A stretch of DNA of 64,000 nucleotides from Calamus simplicifolius (taxonomy: Eukaryota; Streptophyta; Magnoliopsida; Arecales; Arecaceae): NCBI GenBank assembly GCA_900491605.1, contig UESW01004360.1:209986-273985 (forward strand). The letters are read 5' to 3'. This document shows positions 44,905-57,341 of the stretch, in pieces. Position 1 is the stretch's first letter. Each line of letters starts with the position of its first letter. The position numbers and the translations under genes were made by a program. A model generated the notes under the pieces. It was given only the letters and a program-made list of their open reading frames with translations, was not told where the DNA came from and searched no databases.

Positions 44905-45344
44905 AGAACTTTTTCTTTCTACATGTCTATCTCTTTTTGCTATTTTGTTCCTGTTTTGCGAGGTGCTAGTTTTCTCGATGTATCGTTGTCTTTTCATTTT
45001 TTCCGACGCATGAACCACTCGTATTGGATCGGGCGGTGTGGGGCAAAGGCTCAGCCTTGCCGAGATATACAAATAGCCATTAAGGCACCCCTTTGCTAAA
45101 GAAGATATTTAGATGGTCGTATCCGATGCTTATATGTTGGGAGCGTTTTAGAGATTTAGCTGTTCGCTAAATATTTTGATAATTCGGTTTAAGCCTACTG
45201 ACATGCACTGGATTACGCTGGCCCTTTGAGAGCGCATGATTTATCTTAGGCCGTAGGAAGACTTGGGCAACCTTGCTAGCTCTTGATGGGAGTTTGGTCA
45301 TGCCGAATATCCCCGAAAGCTTTTACTTAGCTCATTGGCACGGC

Positions 45345-46235
45345 TTGGTCATGCCGAGGTATGAAAAAGTCGTTCGATTTCCCCGATGTTTAGAGAAATA
45401 GCTCAACCGTGTTGAAATATGGAAAAATCATCCGGTCTTGCCGAGGCTTAAAGAAACCGCTCGGTCCTGCCGAGGCTTGAAAAAATTACTTGGTCCTGCC
45501 GAGGTTTGAAGAAATCATTCAGTCCTGCCGAGGTATAGAAAAGACACTCGGTCCTGCCAAGGCTTGAAGAAATCACTTGGTCCTACCGAGGTATGGAAAA
45601 GACACTCTGTCCTGCCAAGGCTTGAAGAAATCACTCGGTCTTACCGAGGTTTGTAGAAGTCACTCGGTCCCGCCGAGGCTCAAAGAAATCACTCGGTCCT
45701 GCCGAGACTTGAAGAAATATTATATTTTACTTGGCGCTGCCAAGGTACGGAGACATCACTCGGCCCTGCTAAGGTTCGGAGCCAGATTATATTTTACTTG
45801 GCGCTGCCAAGGTACGAAGAAGTCGCTCGACCCTGTCGAGGTTCGGAGCCGGATTATATTTTACTTGTACGGAGAAGTCGCTCAGCCCTACCGAGGTTCG
45901 AAGCCATATTATATTTTACTTGGCGCTGCCAAGGTACGGAGAAGTCGCTCGGTCCTGCCTAGGTTCGGAGTCAGATTATATTTTACTTGGCGCTACTAAG
46001 GTACGGCGAAGTCGTTCAGCCTTGCCGAGGTTTGGAACAAAATTATATTTTACTTGGCGCTGCCAAGGTAAGGAGAAGTTGTTCGTCCTGCCGAGGTTCA
46101 GAGTCAGATTATATTTTACTTAGCGCTGCCAAGGTACGAAGAAGTTGCTCGGCCCTGCTGAGGTTCGGAGCCAGTTATATTTTACTTGGCACTGCCAAGG
46201 TACGAAGAAGTCGCTCGGCCCTGCCGAGTCTTTGT
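45345..46235. repeat. Two-part tandem array (about 30-bp and 66-bp units) in element B
   Basis: 45345-45720 holds about 12 units of the type CACTCGGTCCTGCCGAGGCT with GAAGAAAT. 45720-46235 holds seven longer units of about 65 bp, adding ATATTTTACTTGGCGCTGCC. The core CTCGG-TCCTG-CCGAG (for example 45460-45474) is again a 5-bp stem with a 5-nt loop. Confidence 0.9.
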
Positions 46236-46321
46236 TGAGGGACTCGTAGGTCGGTAGTCGGATGAAATCTCTCTTATCAAAGACTTTGGGAAGAATTGAT
46301 TGAAACATAAATAGTGTGCTT

Positions 46322-49300
46322 TTAAAAGTAAGATCTTGTTATTGCAAGTAGGGTGAGTTCAGTGGAAGCGTACTTTACTGATGATATATCCGAAGGTTGT
46401 ATGAATTCCATGTTCGAAGGATAGATTTTCCGTTCAGATCCTGGAGCTTGTAAGTGCCGGGCCTGATGACTTCTGCAACTTGATAGGGGCCTTCCCAATT
46501 TGGAGATAGCTTTTCTTGCTCTAATAGTTTGGAGATAGATGCCTTGCGGAGTACAACGTCGCCAGGGAGAAAGGATTTTCTTTTGACTCAGAAGGAATGG
46601 TAGCGAGCTGCTCTTTGTTGATAGGCTGCCATTCAAATTCGGGCCTTCTCTCTGATTTTTTCTATCAAGTCGAGATTGGTTCGGAGTTGTTCGTCGTTCG
46701 ACTCCTCCGAATAACTTCCCACCCACGGCGACGATAGTCCTATCTCCATGGGAATGACAACTTCCGTGCCGAAGGCCATTTCAAACGGAGTCTCGCCTGT
46801 GAGGACCCTTTAGGTGGTTCAGTAGGCCCACAAGACGTGATGAAGCTCATCCATCCATCTTTCCCGTGCCCTGTTGAGCCGAGCTTTGATTCCCTGCAGC
46901 AAGGTTCGGTTGATTAAGTCGGCTTCTCCATTAGCTTGGGGGTGCCCGACCGAAGTGAGCCGGTGACAGATGCCATGATCTTCACAGAACCCTCAGAACT
47001 TGGGATTATCAAACTGTCTTTCATTGTCGGTGATAACGATGTACAGGAGGCCGAACCAGCAAATAATGGATCTCTATACAAAATCCCTAGCCCGAGCCTC
47101 GATTATCTAAGTAACTGCTTCGGTCTCGACCCACTTGGTAAAATAGTCGATCGCTACAAACATAAACTTCCTCTGTTCCGTGGCAAGAGGAAAAGGGCCG
47201 AGGATGTCCATTTCTGACTTGGCAAAAGGCTAAGCAGATAATATAGGCATCAAGTGAGCGGAGGAAAGCCTCTGTATGTTTGAATGCGTTGACATGAATC
47301 ACAAGCTCGAACGAGATCGTCGACATCCTTCTGCATAGTCGGCCAGTATTATTCCTAGTGTAGCACTTTGTGACATAAAGCTCGGTCGCCAAGGTAGCTC
47401 CCACAGATGCCCTCATGGACCTCCGAAGGGCATAATCGGCTTCCGACGGACGAAGGCATTTGAGTAATGGCATAGAGAAGGATCGCTTGTACAGCTGGTC
47501 ATCGAGTAGGACATAATGAGACACTTTCATCTTCAATTTCTTTGCATCCTTTCTGTCGGCTGGGAGCGACCCTTCTTTGAGATATTTGAAGATTGGGTTG
47601 AACCAGGATGATTCGACATCAATCTACATCACCCGATCAACGTCGGCAATGCTGGACTTTTCTAGGACTTTCAGGTAGAATTTTCGCTCGAGATTCATCG
47701 AATCCATGGTTGCCAGGCGAGATAAAAGATTAGCGCGTGCATTCTTGGCCCTTGGAACCTGAATGACTTCGAATTCAGAAAAATAAGAGGACAGATCATG
47801 CATCTTTTGAAGATATCGAATCATGTTCAGCTCCCGAGCCTTGAACTCCCTCCGCACGTGGCCAGCCACCAATTAAGAGTCAGTATAGGCATTCAGTTTA
47901 TTGACTTTGAGATCACAGGCGATGCAAAATCTAGTGAGCAGAGCCTCATACTCCCTTCGTTGTTAGAGGCTGGGAAGGAGAAACAGATGCCATACTCGAA
48001 GGTCGCCCCCTTCGGACTGGTAAGGACTAACCCGCGTCAGAAGTACTTGTGTTGGACGATCAATCTGCGTGAAGTAGCCACAAAGCATCGGACCTCGGTT
48101 GTTCGAAGGTATCTGGAGTGGAATCGTCCTCAGAAATGGTGCACACAAGGAGAAAATCTGCCAGAATTTGTGCTTTAATTGCCGAGCGAGGCTGATATCG
48201 GAGGTCATGCTCACTTAGCTCAATAGCCAATTTGGTCATCCTTCCTGATGTCTCGAATGATGAATGATTGAATTAATAGGCTGGTCGGTCAAGATTACCA
48301 CAGTGTGTGCCTGAAAATAGGGTCGTAGCTTCCAAACGGATGTTATCAGGGCTAACACTATCTTCTCAATTCGGGTGTACCTTGTCTCAGCATCCCGAAG
48401 TATTTTACTGACATAATAAATTGGCTTTTGAATTTTATTCTCCTCTGAATTAGCACGGACCCAACGGCGCCCTCCGAGACTGCCAGATATAGATGTAGCA
48501 TCTCTCCGGGTCTCGGACTACTGAGGAGAGGTGGCGAGCTGAGGTATTTTTTGAGATCTTCGAAGGATTTCTGACAGTTCGGAGTCCACTAGAAGTTCTT
48601 GGCCGACCGAAGTGCCTTGAAGAAGGGCAAGCATCTCTCGGCTGACCGAGCAATAAAGCGGCTAAGGGCCGCTATCCTTCCGGTAAGATGCTGCACCTCT
48701 TTAACCAACTCTGGAGGCATCATTTGCTGCAAGGCTTGAATTTTTTGTGGATTTGCTTCGATGCCTCGTTGGGAGACCATGAAGCCCAAGAACTTCCCAG
48801 AGTTAACTCCAAAGGCACATTTGGTTGGATTAAGCTTCATCTGATACCTCCGAAATGTGGCAAAGCTTTCTGTAAGATCATCAATGTGCTGGGATGCCTC
48901 CTTACTCTTAATTAGCATATCGTCAACATAAATCTCCATGTTCCAACCGATTTGTTCTTTGAAAACCTTATTAATCAGTCTCTGGTATGTTGCGCATGCA
49001 TTTTTTAAACCAAAAGGCATGACTCAGTAACAGTAAATACCTCGGTCGGTTATGAAGGTGGTCTTTTCTTCGTCCTCAGGTGCCATTCGAATTTGATTAT
49101 AACCCAAAAGCATCCATGAAAGTCAGCATCTGGTGGCCCGACGTAGCGTCCATAAGCTGATCAATCCGAGGCAAAGAAAAACTGTCCTTTGGGCAAGCCT
49201 TGTTGAGGTCCGTGAAGTCGATGCAGATTCTTCATTTTCTATTTGGCTTCTTCACTTTCCGAATGAAGTTAGCTTTAATGAGTTTATCAACCTCTTCCAC

Positions 49301-50035
49301 GATAGCCTTCTGATGCTCGGGGGTGAAGCATCTTTTCTTCTGCTTGACCGGCCGAAACGTCTCGTCCACATTAAGGCTATGGACAAGGACATCCGGATCG
49401 ATCCCCGGCATATCCAAAGCAGACCAGGCGAAGACGTTAGCATTTCTTCGAAGAAATTCAACAAAATTTTGCCGAGGCTTTCCTTTTAGTTGTGACCAAA
49501 TCCTTATGGTCGGTCAAGCCGAGCTTCGTCAAGTGGCACCTCCTCAAGTTCCTCGGCTGGTTCTCTCCGTTGTTCGGCAAAATCCTCCTGAGCATCCAGT
49601 CCGTCAACCTCGGGCTTTCTAGACGAAGGTCGGCAAAAGCAATACCGAGCCACAGCCTGATTTCCTCGAACAACTCCCACTTCCCATTCGGTGGGGAACT
49701 TCATGGCGAGATGAGGGATAAAAATAATAGCTTTGAGGGACATCTGTCTGGGCTTGCCAAGGATCGCATTGTAAGGAGACTGAAACTTGGTTACCAGGAA
49801 GTCCATGTGAACAGTGGCTATACTGGGCCAACCGCCTGCTTGGACCTGTGACGACCCCCTCAGGGATAATAACGTCGCCAGTGAAACCCATTAAGGTGGA
49901 GTCTATGGTCCGAAGGTTTTTTATCCACAATTTCATCCTTACAAAGGTAACAAAGTACAAAACATTAACACAACTTCCACTATCAACCAAAATTTGGTGT
50001 ACATTATAATCATTCATATTGAGAGATACAACCAA
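46322..50035 (-). pseudogene. Pol of element B: protease, RT, RNase H, integrase (degenerate)
   Basis: Protease is at about 50035-49900 (VHQILVDSGSCVNVLY, active-site DSG). The RT start is at 49417-49232 (MPGIDPDVLVHSLNVDETF, KQKKRCFTPEHQKAIVEEVD), with the fingers segment between frames. The RT core is at 49020-48589 (MPFGLKNACATYQRLINKVF and catalytic IYVDDMLIKSKE). RNase H pieces lie at 48180-47640 (FEVIQVPRAKNARANLLSRL). Integrase follows to 46322, with ETPFEMAFGTEVVIPMEIGL near 46770 and its C-terminal part beyond. Many frameshifts and stops break it. The product would process Gag-Pol, copy the RNA and integrate the DNA copy. Confidence 0.85.
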
Positions 50036-50311
50036 CGCATCATCATGCGGATACTATATCTCCTAGAGGTCTTCGTCGAGAAAAGAAAGCTCATCAATCC
50101 GGGCCTTCTTTGATGGATTTGTCTCTTCATCTATCCGGACCGATGGAGAGCCGATCATTGCTATCATATTGACATTGCCAACGACCGATAGATTCAGCGG
50201 AGGAGGTTGGCGAGGTTCAAACTGACGGTCTTCTCCATTGTTCGGCTTAGGGGCTCTTCTAAACCTGTCCAGCCTGCCCCGTCAGATGAGTTGCTCAATC
50301 TCATTCCGAAG

Positions 50312-51314
50312 CTACCAACACTTTTCGATGTCGTGCCCATGATCCCGATAGAATAGGCAGTACTTGGTCATGTCCCTCCGGCCTACGTTTCCTCGGAGAG
50401 ATGGTGGTCGAGGGATCTGACGCTCGATCTCCATCAAGATTTGTGCCTTTGGCGCGGTGAGTGGGGTGTATTGATTGAACCTCCGGGCCGAGCTCTGGGT
50501 ATGATCTCTGGGCGGCGGTGGAAGAGCTCTCTGGCAACGGGGCGGGCTCGTATGGCGAAGGGATCGGCTCTTCTCCGAGCCTTTGGCCTCCTTTCTCCTT
50601 GATTGCTCGGCCTGAGCTGACCTCCGCGACTCCTCAACCCTAGTGTACTTGTCCGCCAAGGCCATCATGTCGAAGAGGCTCTTCAGATAGTTGACCTTCA
50701 GAACTAGATAGAAGTCATCCTCCTTCGATACTCCGCTCGCCAAAGCGGACATGGCCATCTCGTGGTTGAGGTGGTCTACTTCCAACATGGTCGTGTTAAA
50801 GCGGCCGAAATAATTCTTCAAAGATTCTCCCTCCTATTGCTTGACCTCAGAGAGGGAATCGAACCTCCGTCGATGGCGAAGATTGCTAACGAACTAGCTA
50901 ATGAATAGGCAGCTCAGATCATCAAAAGAACTGATGGAACCTGGCTTCAAGCTATTGAACCAGGTTCTAGCGGACCCCCTGAGCGTAGAGGGGAAGGCTC
51001 GATACAGGATCGCATTCGATGCTCTGTGGAACATCATGATGGATCGGAAGCTACTCAGATGGTCGTCAGGGTCGATGGATCCATGGTACAGCTCGATGGT
51101 GGGAAGCTTGACATAAGGAGAGATCACCTTCTGCATAATCTCCTCAGAGAAGGGGATGCCCTGCTCTGCCTTGACTGGGGTTGTGGAGCTTACTTAACGG
51201 CATCTAGCTTTTGCCACCACTCTCGATGCATCTCCCAAATTTATCGTCGGATCCCCTCGTCTCGGATAGTGGGGGAGACCAGTCGAGGGGAGTATGGTGA
51301 TGGCGTCGAGTCAT
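50312..51314 (-). pseudogene. Gag of element B (degenerate)
   Basis: The probable start MTRRHHHTPLDWSPPLS is at 51314. The retrotransposon gag domain (YVKLPTIELYHGSIDPDDHL, then GSARTWFNSLKPGSI) is at 51136-50894. A frame change near 50860 leads to MKNYFGRFNTTMLEVD and ALASGVSKEDDFYLVL. A basic Arg-rich linker follows, then the knuckle-like YCLFYRDHGHDIEKCW near 50320, typical of Tat-lineage gag. It would form the particle and bind the element RNA. Confidence 0.82.
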
Positions 51315-51639
51315 GATAGGAGAATGCTAGGAAGAGAGAGCGAGCTCGCCGAGATCTAGGCGGGCTTTTCCCTCCAGCCCTTTGCTACGCCGATCTAGCT
51401 CCTTTGGGCTGCTGGGGATGACTTGCGACCTCGGGCATTCCTGGGTCACCGCAGTTGCCGTGGCGAGGGAGTCTCGGCCGGTGGCGGATACGAAGGCGCC
51501 ATATTATTTATGGGATCAGGCCTTTGGGAAGGAGTCTGATCCTGAGCATCCGAGGCAGCTCTCCTTCGATTTACCATTGAAGGGCTGCTCTTTCGGTTTT
51601 CAAACTTGTCTCCTTGATCACAATTTATGGGACTTGAGG

Positions 51640-51679
51640 CCCTTCCTTTAGTGCTAAGGCCCTTTCTCTAGCGCTAATC
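51640..51679 (-). promoter_or_regulatory. Probable primer-binding region of element B
   Basis: The minus strand directly after the 5' LTR reads GATTAGCGCTAGAGAAAGGG. The place is right for a PBS, but I could not assign the tRNA with confidence. A near repeat (TTTAGTGCTAAGGCCC, plus strand) lies beside it. Confidence 0.45.
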
Positions 51680-52702
51680 TGTTGCTGTAGAAATTCGTTC
51701 TCCGACTCGAGCGCGACCCACCTCTGGAACCAGTCCGTTGTCTGGATGGACTGCAAGACAATCCTCACGCAATGAGCGTTGGGGGTAGCCCTCTGCAGAA
51801 GACCCTTCGACGCCCAAGTTAGTGGAGATTCACAGCAAGCAGATATGGGGAGAAGGCTCTCGCAGAAGAGTCCCTCAAGAATGGCCTCTCGAGGAGCCGG
51901 GAGCTCTGCTTGAGCTTCAATAAAATTTTTTCAGTGAAAGAGTGAGCATACCTGAAAGACTTCAGGGCAGGATATATATAGGTTGCCGATATGATGGTAG
52001 ACAACTACCTAATTTCTCGACGTGTCATAGGGAATCAGAAATCGTCATGATTTGAATCTGATTCGAATCAAATTTGTTACGAGACCGGTAGCTTTCGAAT
52101 CCGGTTAGTTAGAGAATCAATGGCTAGAGAAGCTAGCTAATGCTTTGAGATTCAGTGCCTTGTAGGTTCTAGGCCACGTTTAGTATTATTGGCTTTTTTC
52201 TCCACTTGAAGCGATCGGAGACCTACGTGATTGAAATCTTGCCGGATTATTATGAATTTGAATTTTTCCACACTTGTTTCCGCAGAGGTTCAGGGGTACC
52301 TCGGCTAAGCCGAGGTATGGGAATAGCTCGATCTCGCCGAGGTATGAGCATAGCTTGGTCTGGTCGAGGTATGAAGGCGGCTCGGTCTTGCCGAGGTATG
52401 AGCATAGCTCGGTCTGACCGAGATATGAAGGCGACTCGGTTTTACCAAGGTATGAGTATAGCTTGGTCTGGCCGAGGTATGAAGGCAGCTCAGTCTTGCT
52501 GAGGTATGAGTATAACTCGACCTAGTCGAGGTGTGAATGCGGCTCGGTCTTACCGAGGCATTAGGGTACTTCGGTTCTGTTGAGGTGTATCAGCCTTATT
52601 CTTTTTCGGACGTGACAGCTGACGGATCAGAAATCAAAAGTGATCTCAATTTTTTTGTTGCATACACGAATATTAACATGACGACAATTTTACCCCTCAT
52701 CA
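51680..52702 (-). repeat. 5' LTR of element B
   Basis: The plus strand starts TGTTGCTGTAGAAATTCG and ends TACCCCTCATCA. It matches 38643-39690, including the hairpin array (52290-52590) and a minus-strand TATA motif (CCTATATATA, about 51971-51980). Confidence 0.88.
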
Positions 52703-53599
52703 AAAATATTATTCAGTTATACTAATTTATGACACTATTTTAACAAATATTTATAGCATAGACATCTGCCACCCGTGAAATACATTGAAACTCATGTCAA
52801 TCGGTAAGGTTTATAACTGAGAGCCTGTGTGCTCAGCCATTGCAGGTTTTCCTCCCTGGAAATGAAGCAACTAGCCAAAATTGTTATAAATACAATGGGC
52901 TTTGATACAGAATACATAATGACAGATTTGCAAAGATTGAAGAGTGAGATCCGAAGAAACCCAAGACCACAGTAAAACTTGAAAGGGGAATAATTCAACC
53001 TTAAGAAATAAAGTGCTGCTGATTAGAAGTGGAATCAGAAAACTATGGCAATATGACATCAGATTTGATTCATCTAGAAATGCTCAAAATGCAACTGGGA
53101 GAAAGAAGTTTTTTTTCAAGGATATGCACATAATCATAGAAATTAATTTTGAAAGAAAAACTTAAAAAGAAAGGTATGAAACAGAAGGAGATAGTAGTGA
53201 TTGATTGATAAGATCAAATTGCTATTGCCCTATACTAAATTGGAAAAGTAGTATAGCCTTCTAGATTCCTTCCTGCTTCCCTCAATCAAGTATAACCCAG
53301 TTGGAGTGAGACAATCTGTGGTAAGATCTTGTTCTTTAAATTGTCATAGGAGGATGGTAATATCACTTCTTCGCTTCCCATTTATCACATTTCATAAAGA
53401 ATGCAAGGTCACAGGCAGGTCTGTGGCAATAACAAGAAACAGTAACTGAGGTCATTTTATTTCTTCTCAACGCGTGATTTTGTGAAAATTTCTGCTTTCA
53501 CCTGTCCATTTTGACTTCCATAGTTGCCATGGAACTACATAGCAGCAAGGAGTTATGCTAACCTTTAATCTTAGTTTGTCGTCATGTATTTGTTGTCAC
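52703..53599. other. Intron-like sequence of the SEH1-type pseudogene
   Basis: AT-rich; no exon or element was recognised. By position it continues the intron interrupted by element B. Confidence 0.4.
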
Positions 53600-56500
53600 A
53601 AAGAATGGATAAATTTGAAGTTTCCACTTGTTTAATTCAAAAGTATCCATCCAAGAGCTCATGGATCTTCACGTCCACCTGATATGAAGCAACCTACATA
53701 AAATTGTGTAACAAGTTAGTAATAATATAAAAAAGAATTTCAGCCTAATAATAAGCCCACATTTAGAAACTTTTGTATGAAAATGAACAACAATTAAAGA
53801 CAACCCCCCATGATTCTAATCAGCGCAAACACAATGACAAGCTTTGTATCACCTATTTAAGTCCGATTATAGGTCTTCCAGTATAGATTTACAAACCAAG
53901 AAAGCAATTCTGCATTATAGCATGCCACAAGGGGAATATTTTCACTTTACGCAAATAACATTGAGAACCACCATCAATTGTTTTCATACAAGGTTATCAA
54001 AAAATAGTAATTAAATGTTGTGATTGTTATACCGTGATAAACATAACCAGGAAGATTCATCCCAACTTATTTTAGAGTGTTTCACGGTTCCTTTTCTTCA
54101 CCAATTCCTGTTAGCTTTTATATCCCTGGTCGATTTTCTCAAATTGATGGTAGCAACTTCCATCCATGCACAAGTTTCTGGTCTCCTCTTCTCCCGTAAA
54201 CCTTCAACACAAAATCCAATCACTCTCCTTATTGCTACCACCTTAGGATTCTATTGCATATGTCCATATAGGCTAACCAGATTCTCTCTTCAATAGGTGC
54301 AAATCCAATGTTTCCTCCAATTAAGTCCTTTTAAATCTACAGTTCCTAGCATTAGTACATATCAACATCAATGCTCTCATCGTTGTGGCACTAATCTCAC
54401 GTACTTGGGCCAATATTTCCACTAAAATTTGAAACCACATGGCACCACAAGCCTTATCAAGTTATCGTTTTATCTTAGAATTCTCTTAAGCCTCGATACT
54501 GCAGGCATGTTTTATCAAATCCTAGGTGAATATATTATTGTAAAGAATAAACACATGGTAGTTTGATCATCAAATTTAACTATTTACTTATCTATTAGGA
54601 TTGCACTCCAAGCACCATGTTTTAGTTTTCTAGTTGAGATCTTTTTTCTTTCTATTTTACACTTAACCCTGTTTATATCCCACTAAGTAACATTATATCA
54701 TTTTTTTGTTTTAGTTACAATGATGGCTAGCTGCCCTATATTTATTAACTGAATATTTATCATTTTACTGGTTACATAATAAGAAACTCAATATTCCAAA
54801 TTCAGAGTGTAATGAAGAGTCATAAGATGCACAGCCAACGAAAAATATAACCAGAGCTTTAATCTTTCAAGCAGCTGACGAATCAGGGGGGCTAAAATAA
54901 TATGATTGTCAATTTACCCAACCTGCCCGTCTTTACTGGTTTCAAACAAAATCTTGCATGTTCTTGTAAATGCATGGTCTCAGAAGCAACCAATGGAGTT
55001 TCATTTGGAATAGAGTAGTTCACCATATAATTATGCTGGTAACAATTATAACACTTTTTATAATTCCAAATTTTTGCATTAATTTTTATTCCATGATTAG
55101 TTTGCACTTCTATACAAATACAAATTATTTGGTTTAAGCATTACGATATACACAACTGAAGGGCATCACGACAAATCATGGTGAACACACAAGGTCAAGA
55201 AGACATTAAAGTGCATGACAATCCAATTATCAGAAGATTATTCTGCTTAAGGAGCTGTCTCCAGTGATTAATTAGCTTCCTAATTCTGTTCATGTCAGAA
55301 TTAGAGAACTGCAAGCCTCAGCAGTTCCTTTCCCTCGCACTTCCCACAACGTGGAAAAAGCTAGTTGTTTCTTTTGCCTTTTTTTATGACTGCATTTGTG
55401 GTTTCCAGATAAACATGGACTCCACAAGTCTTATGCTAGTAGGTTTCAAAAGTTACAACATATCCAGACAACATGCTCTAGTGAATTTATCAACAAATCA
55501 GCCACTAACATCACACCATGAACGTACACGAAGCAGCTTTTGAGGAGATGTAGCATTTTCTAGAAACTTTTCCAATAATCAGACATCTAACATAACTGAC
55601 CTAAGTCTTTTTTGGCTTCGCAATGACAAAATTCAAATCATATACCAAGCAAAGTCACATACATATCTTTGAATTAAATCCACTACAAGATTGCTCAATT
55701 GCTTCATAAAATAGATTACTTGGGTACATCAAATGCATAAATCAAAGGATGCTCACATTTGATATTGCAGAATGAAGTTTAAATCTGCTATAGGATATTC
55801 CAACTACATATCAAAATTAATGAACCAAAAGATGCAAAGGTCTGTAGGATGACTTCAAATTAATTCTTCAAAATTCAGATCAGAAGCAAATCATAATAAA
55901 TTACCTCTAGGTATACCTCACCATTTTCAAACTTGTTAGCGATACCCCAGATTGGAGGTCAAGTACATTGACATTGCTGCTTTCAAAGAACTAACATAGT
56001 TTCCATGTGAGAGGTTGAGTATCTAAAACAGAAATTGAGAAATGAGTGATCAGATGGTATATATAAGCACATAATGAAGAAAATAAATAAATATGAGTGA
56101 AAGAATGACACAAAAAAAAAGCAAAAAAAGAAAATGATTTAAGAGAAGAATTATTATCGCCCTCATCCCATAAAGTGGGTACAAGACTTCATTGAAGGAA
56201 AAGACAGATTTTGTAGCAGGCTATCAACTTGAGATCAATGCTTCACATTCCTAGCCAATGCAATAGGCAATAGAGCAATCCACCATGGAACTTAAATGAT
56301 CAATAGCAAGGACAGCTGACCTTATTTGGCATAGTTTAAGCTTATTGAAAAAAAAAGACATATCCTCTGAGGTATTCTCTAAAATTGGAAATAGGTGAAG
56401 GTGAAAGATAATAAAGTTTTCCATAAGAAATTGTATCAATACCTAATGTAAAAAAGACAGTTAAATCAAAATACAGATTTGAGAATGGAAAGATTTCATA

Positions 56501-57341
56501 AGGCCTTAAACTGCAACCCAATTTGAGAGATGGATCTAAAAAGTATGTTTCAAACATTTCGTATCACCTTGACTAGTAGGAATTTTGGGGACCAACAGAT
56601 CCTCACATGCCCATCTAAAATCTGTATACACTCATGAGCAAACATATCAATATGGTCTTTTGGTCAGTCCCCAGTCAGAAATATCTTGTTGGAACATGGG
56701 AGAAGATTCTATTTTCAGTTTAAAACCTATACCTCAATGTCCAGTCAAGTTATTAAGATATGATGGCAATATTTTCTTCTATATCATATTGATGGTTAGA
56801 AAAGTTGAAAAGCATGCAAGATCAAACAAACTTTAATATATGAAATGGAAGGCAAAGAATTCAAAAAACCAAGGAAGATGACATCAAAGTGAAAATTTAA
56901 TATGGCAACTATATTTATCCCACAGATAAGCTGGTGCCACTGGTTATCAACCTAAAGTTTGTAATGGTCTCTATCAACTGCTTTACAGGTCCAGACTGTG
57001 AAGAAGAAATCATGTGCACAGTCTGAAGACTCAAGATGTTCTCATGTTATCAAGACACTATTACAATGCAATAAATGTCAATCTATGATTGCAAAAATAT
57101 ATGATAAGGCAAGTGCTCAAGTATCAGAAAAACAAAAAAATAAAAGAAACAGTATGCAGGGATGATCACAGGATGATAGTTCAAACTCTTAAGAAATGCT
57201 AGAACACTAGCAAAGACTAAATTGGCAACCTTGTTTCACTTCCTCCCACCAAGACAGTGACCCATAAGCACAAATGCAAGAAATGACATCACCAAATTCT
57301 GGAAGAAACCAAACAATATTCATAGCACTGGTCACATGTGC
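53600..57341 (-). pseudogene. SEH1-like nucleoporin pseudogene, upstream exons (right of element B)
   Basis: Three minus-strand exons were recognised. 57341-57230 is open and reads AHVTSAMNIVWFLPEFGDVI then SCICAYGSLSWWEEV, matching the first WD blade of plant SEH1. 56022-55922 reads TQPLTWKLC, an in-frame TAG where Lys is expected, then FFESSNVNVLDLQSGVSLTS. 53693 to about 53610 reads VASY, DVKIHELLD and, after a frame change, ELNKWKLQ. The next exon lies at 38407-38510, beyond element B. The first exon and the ending are missing. SEH1 is a scaffold subunit of the nuclear pore; this copy is broken. Introns between the exons hold nothing else I recognise. Confidence 0.76.

Larger units (their letters stand above)
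38643..52702 (-). mobile_element. Element B: complete 14-kb Tat-lineage Ty3/gypsy retrotransposon
   Basis: LTRs at 38643-39690 (3') and 51680-52702 (5') bound it. The 5-bp flanks AAAAC and AAAAT are a near-match target duplication. Minus-strand order is 5' LTR, gag (about 51314-50312), protease, RT, RNase H, integrase (50035-46322), a repeat-rich region (46235-43320), a gene on the opposite strand (40101-43006), purine tract and 3' LTR. The pol order PR-RT-RH-INT and the sequence type put it in the Tat lineage of Ty3/gypsy. The LTRs differ by roughly one base in eight by eye, so it is not recent. It sits in an intron of a SEH1-like pseudogene. Confidence 0.9.

Noticed and set aside
43340..46235. 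CRISPR-like array
   Set aside because: Units are contiguous or diverged tandem repeats without unique spacers, in a plant retrotransposon.
45577..46238. Plus-strand frames across the 45.3-46.2 kb array
   Set aside because: Repeat periodicity again; every unit gives the same peptide.
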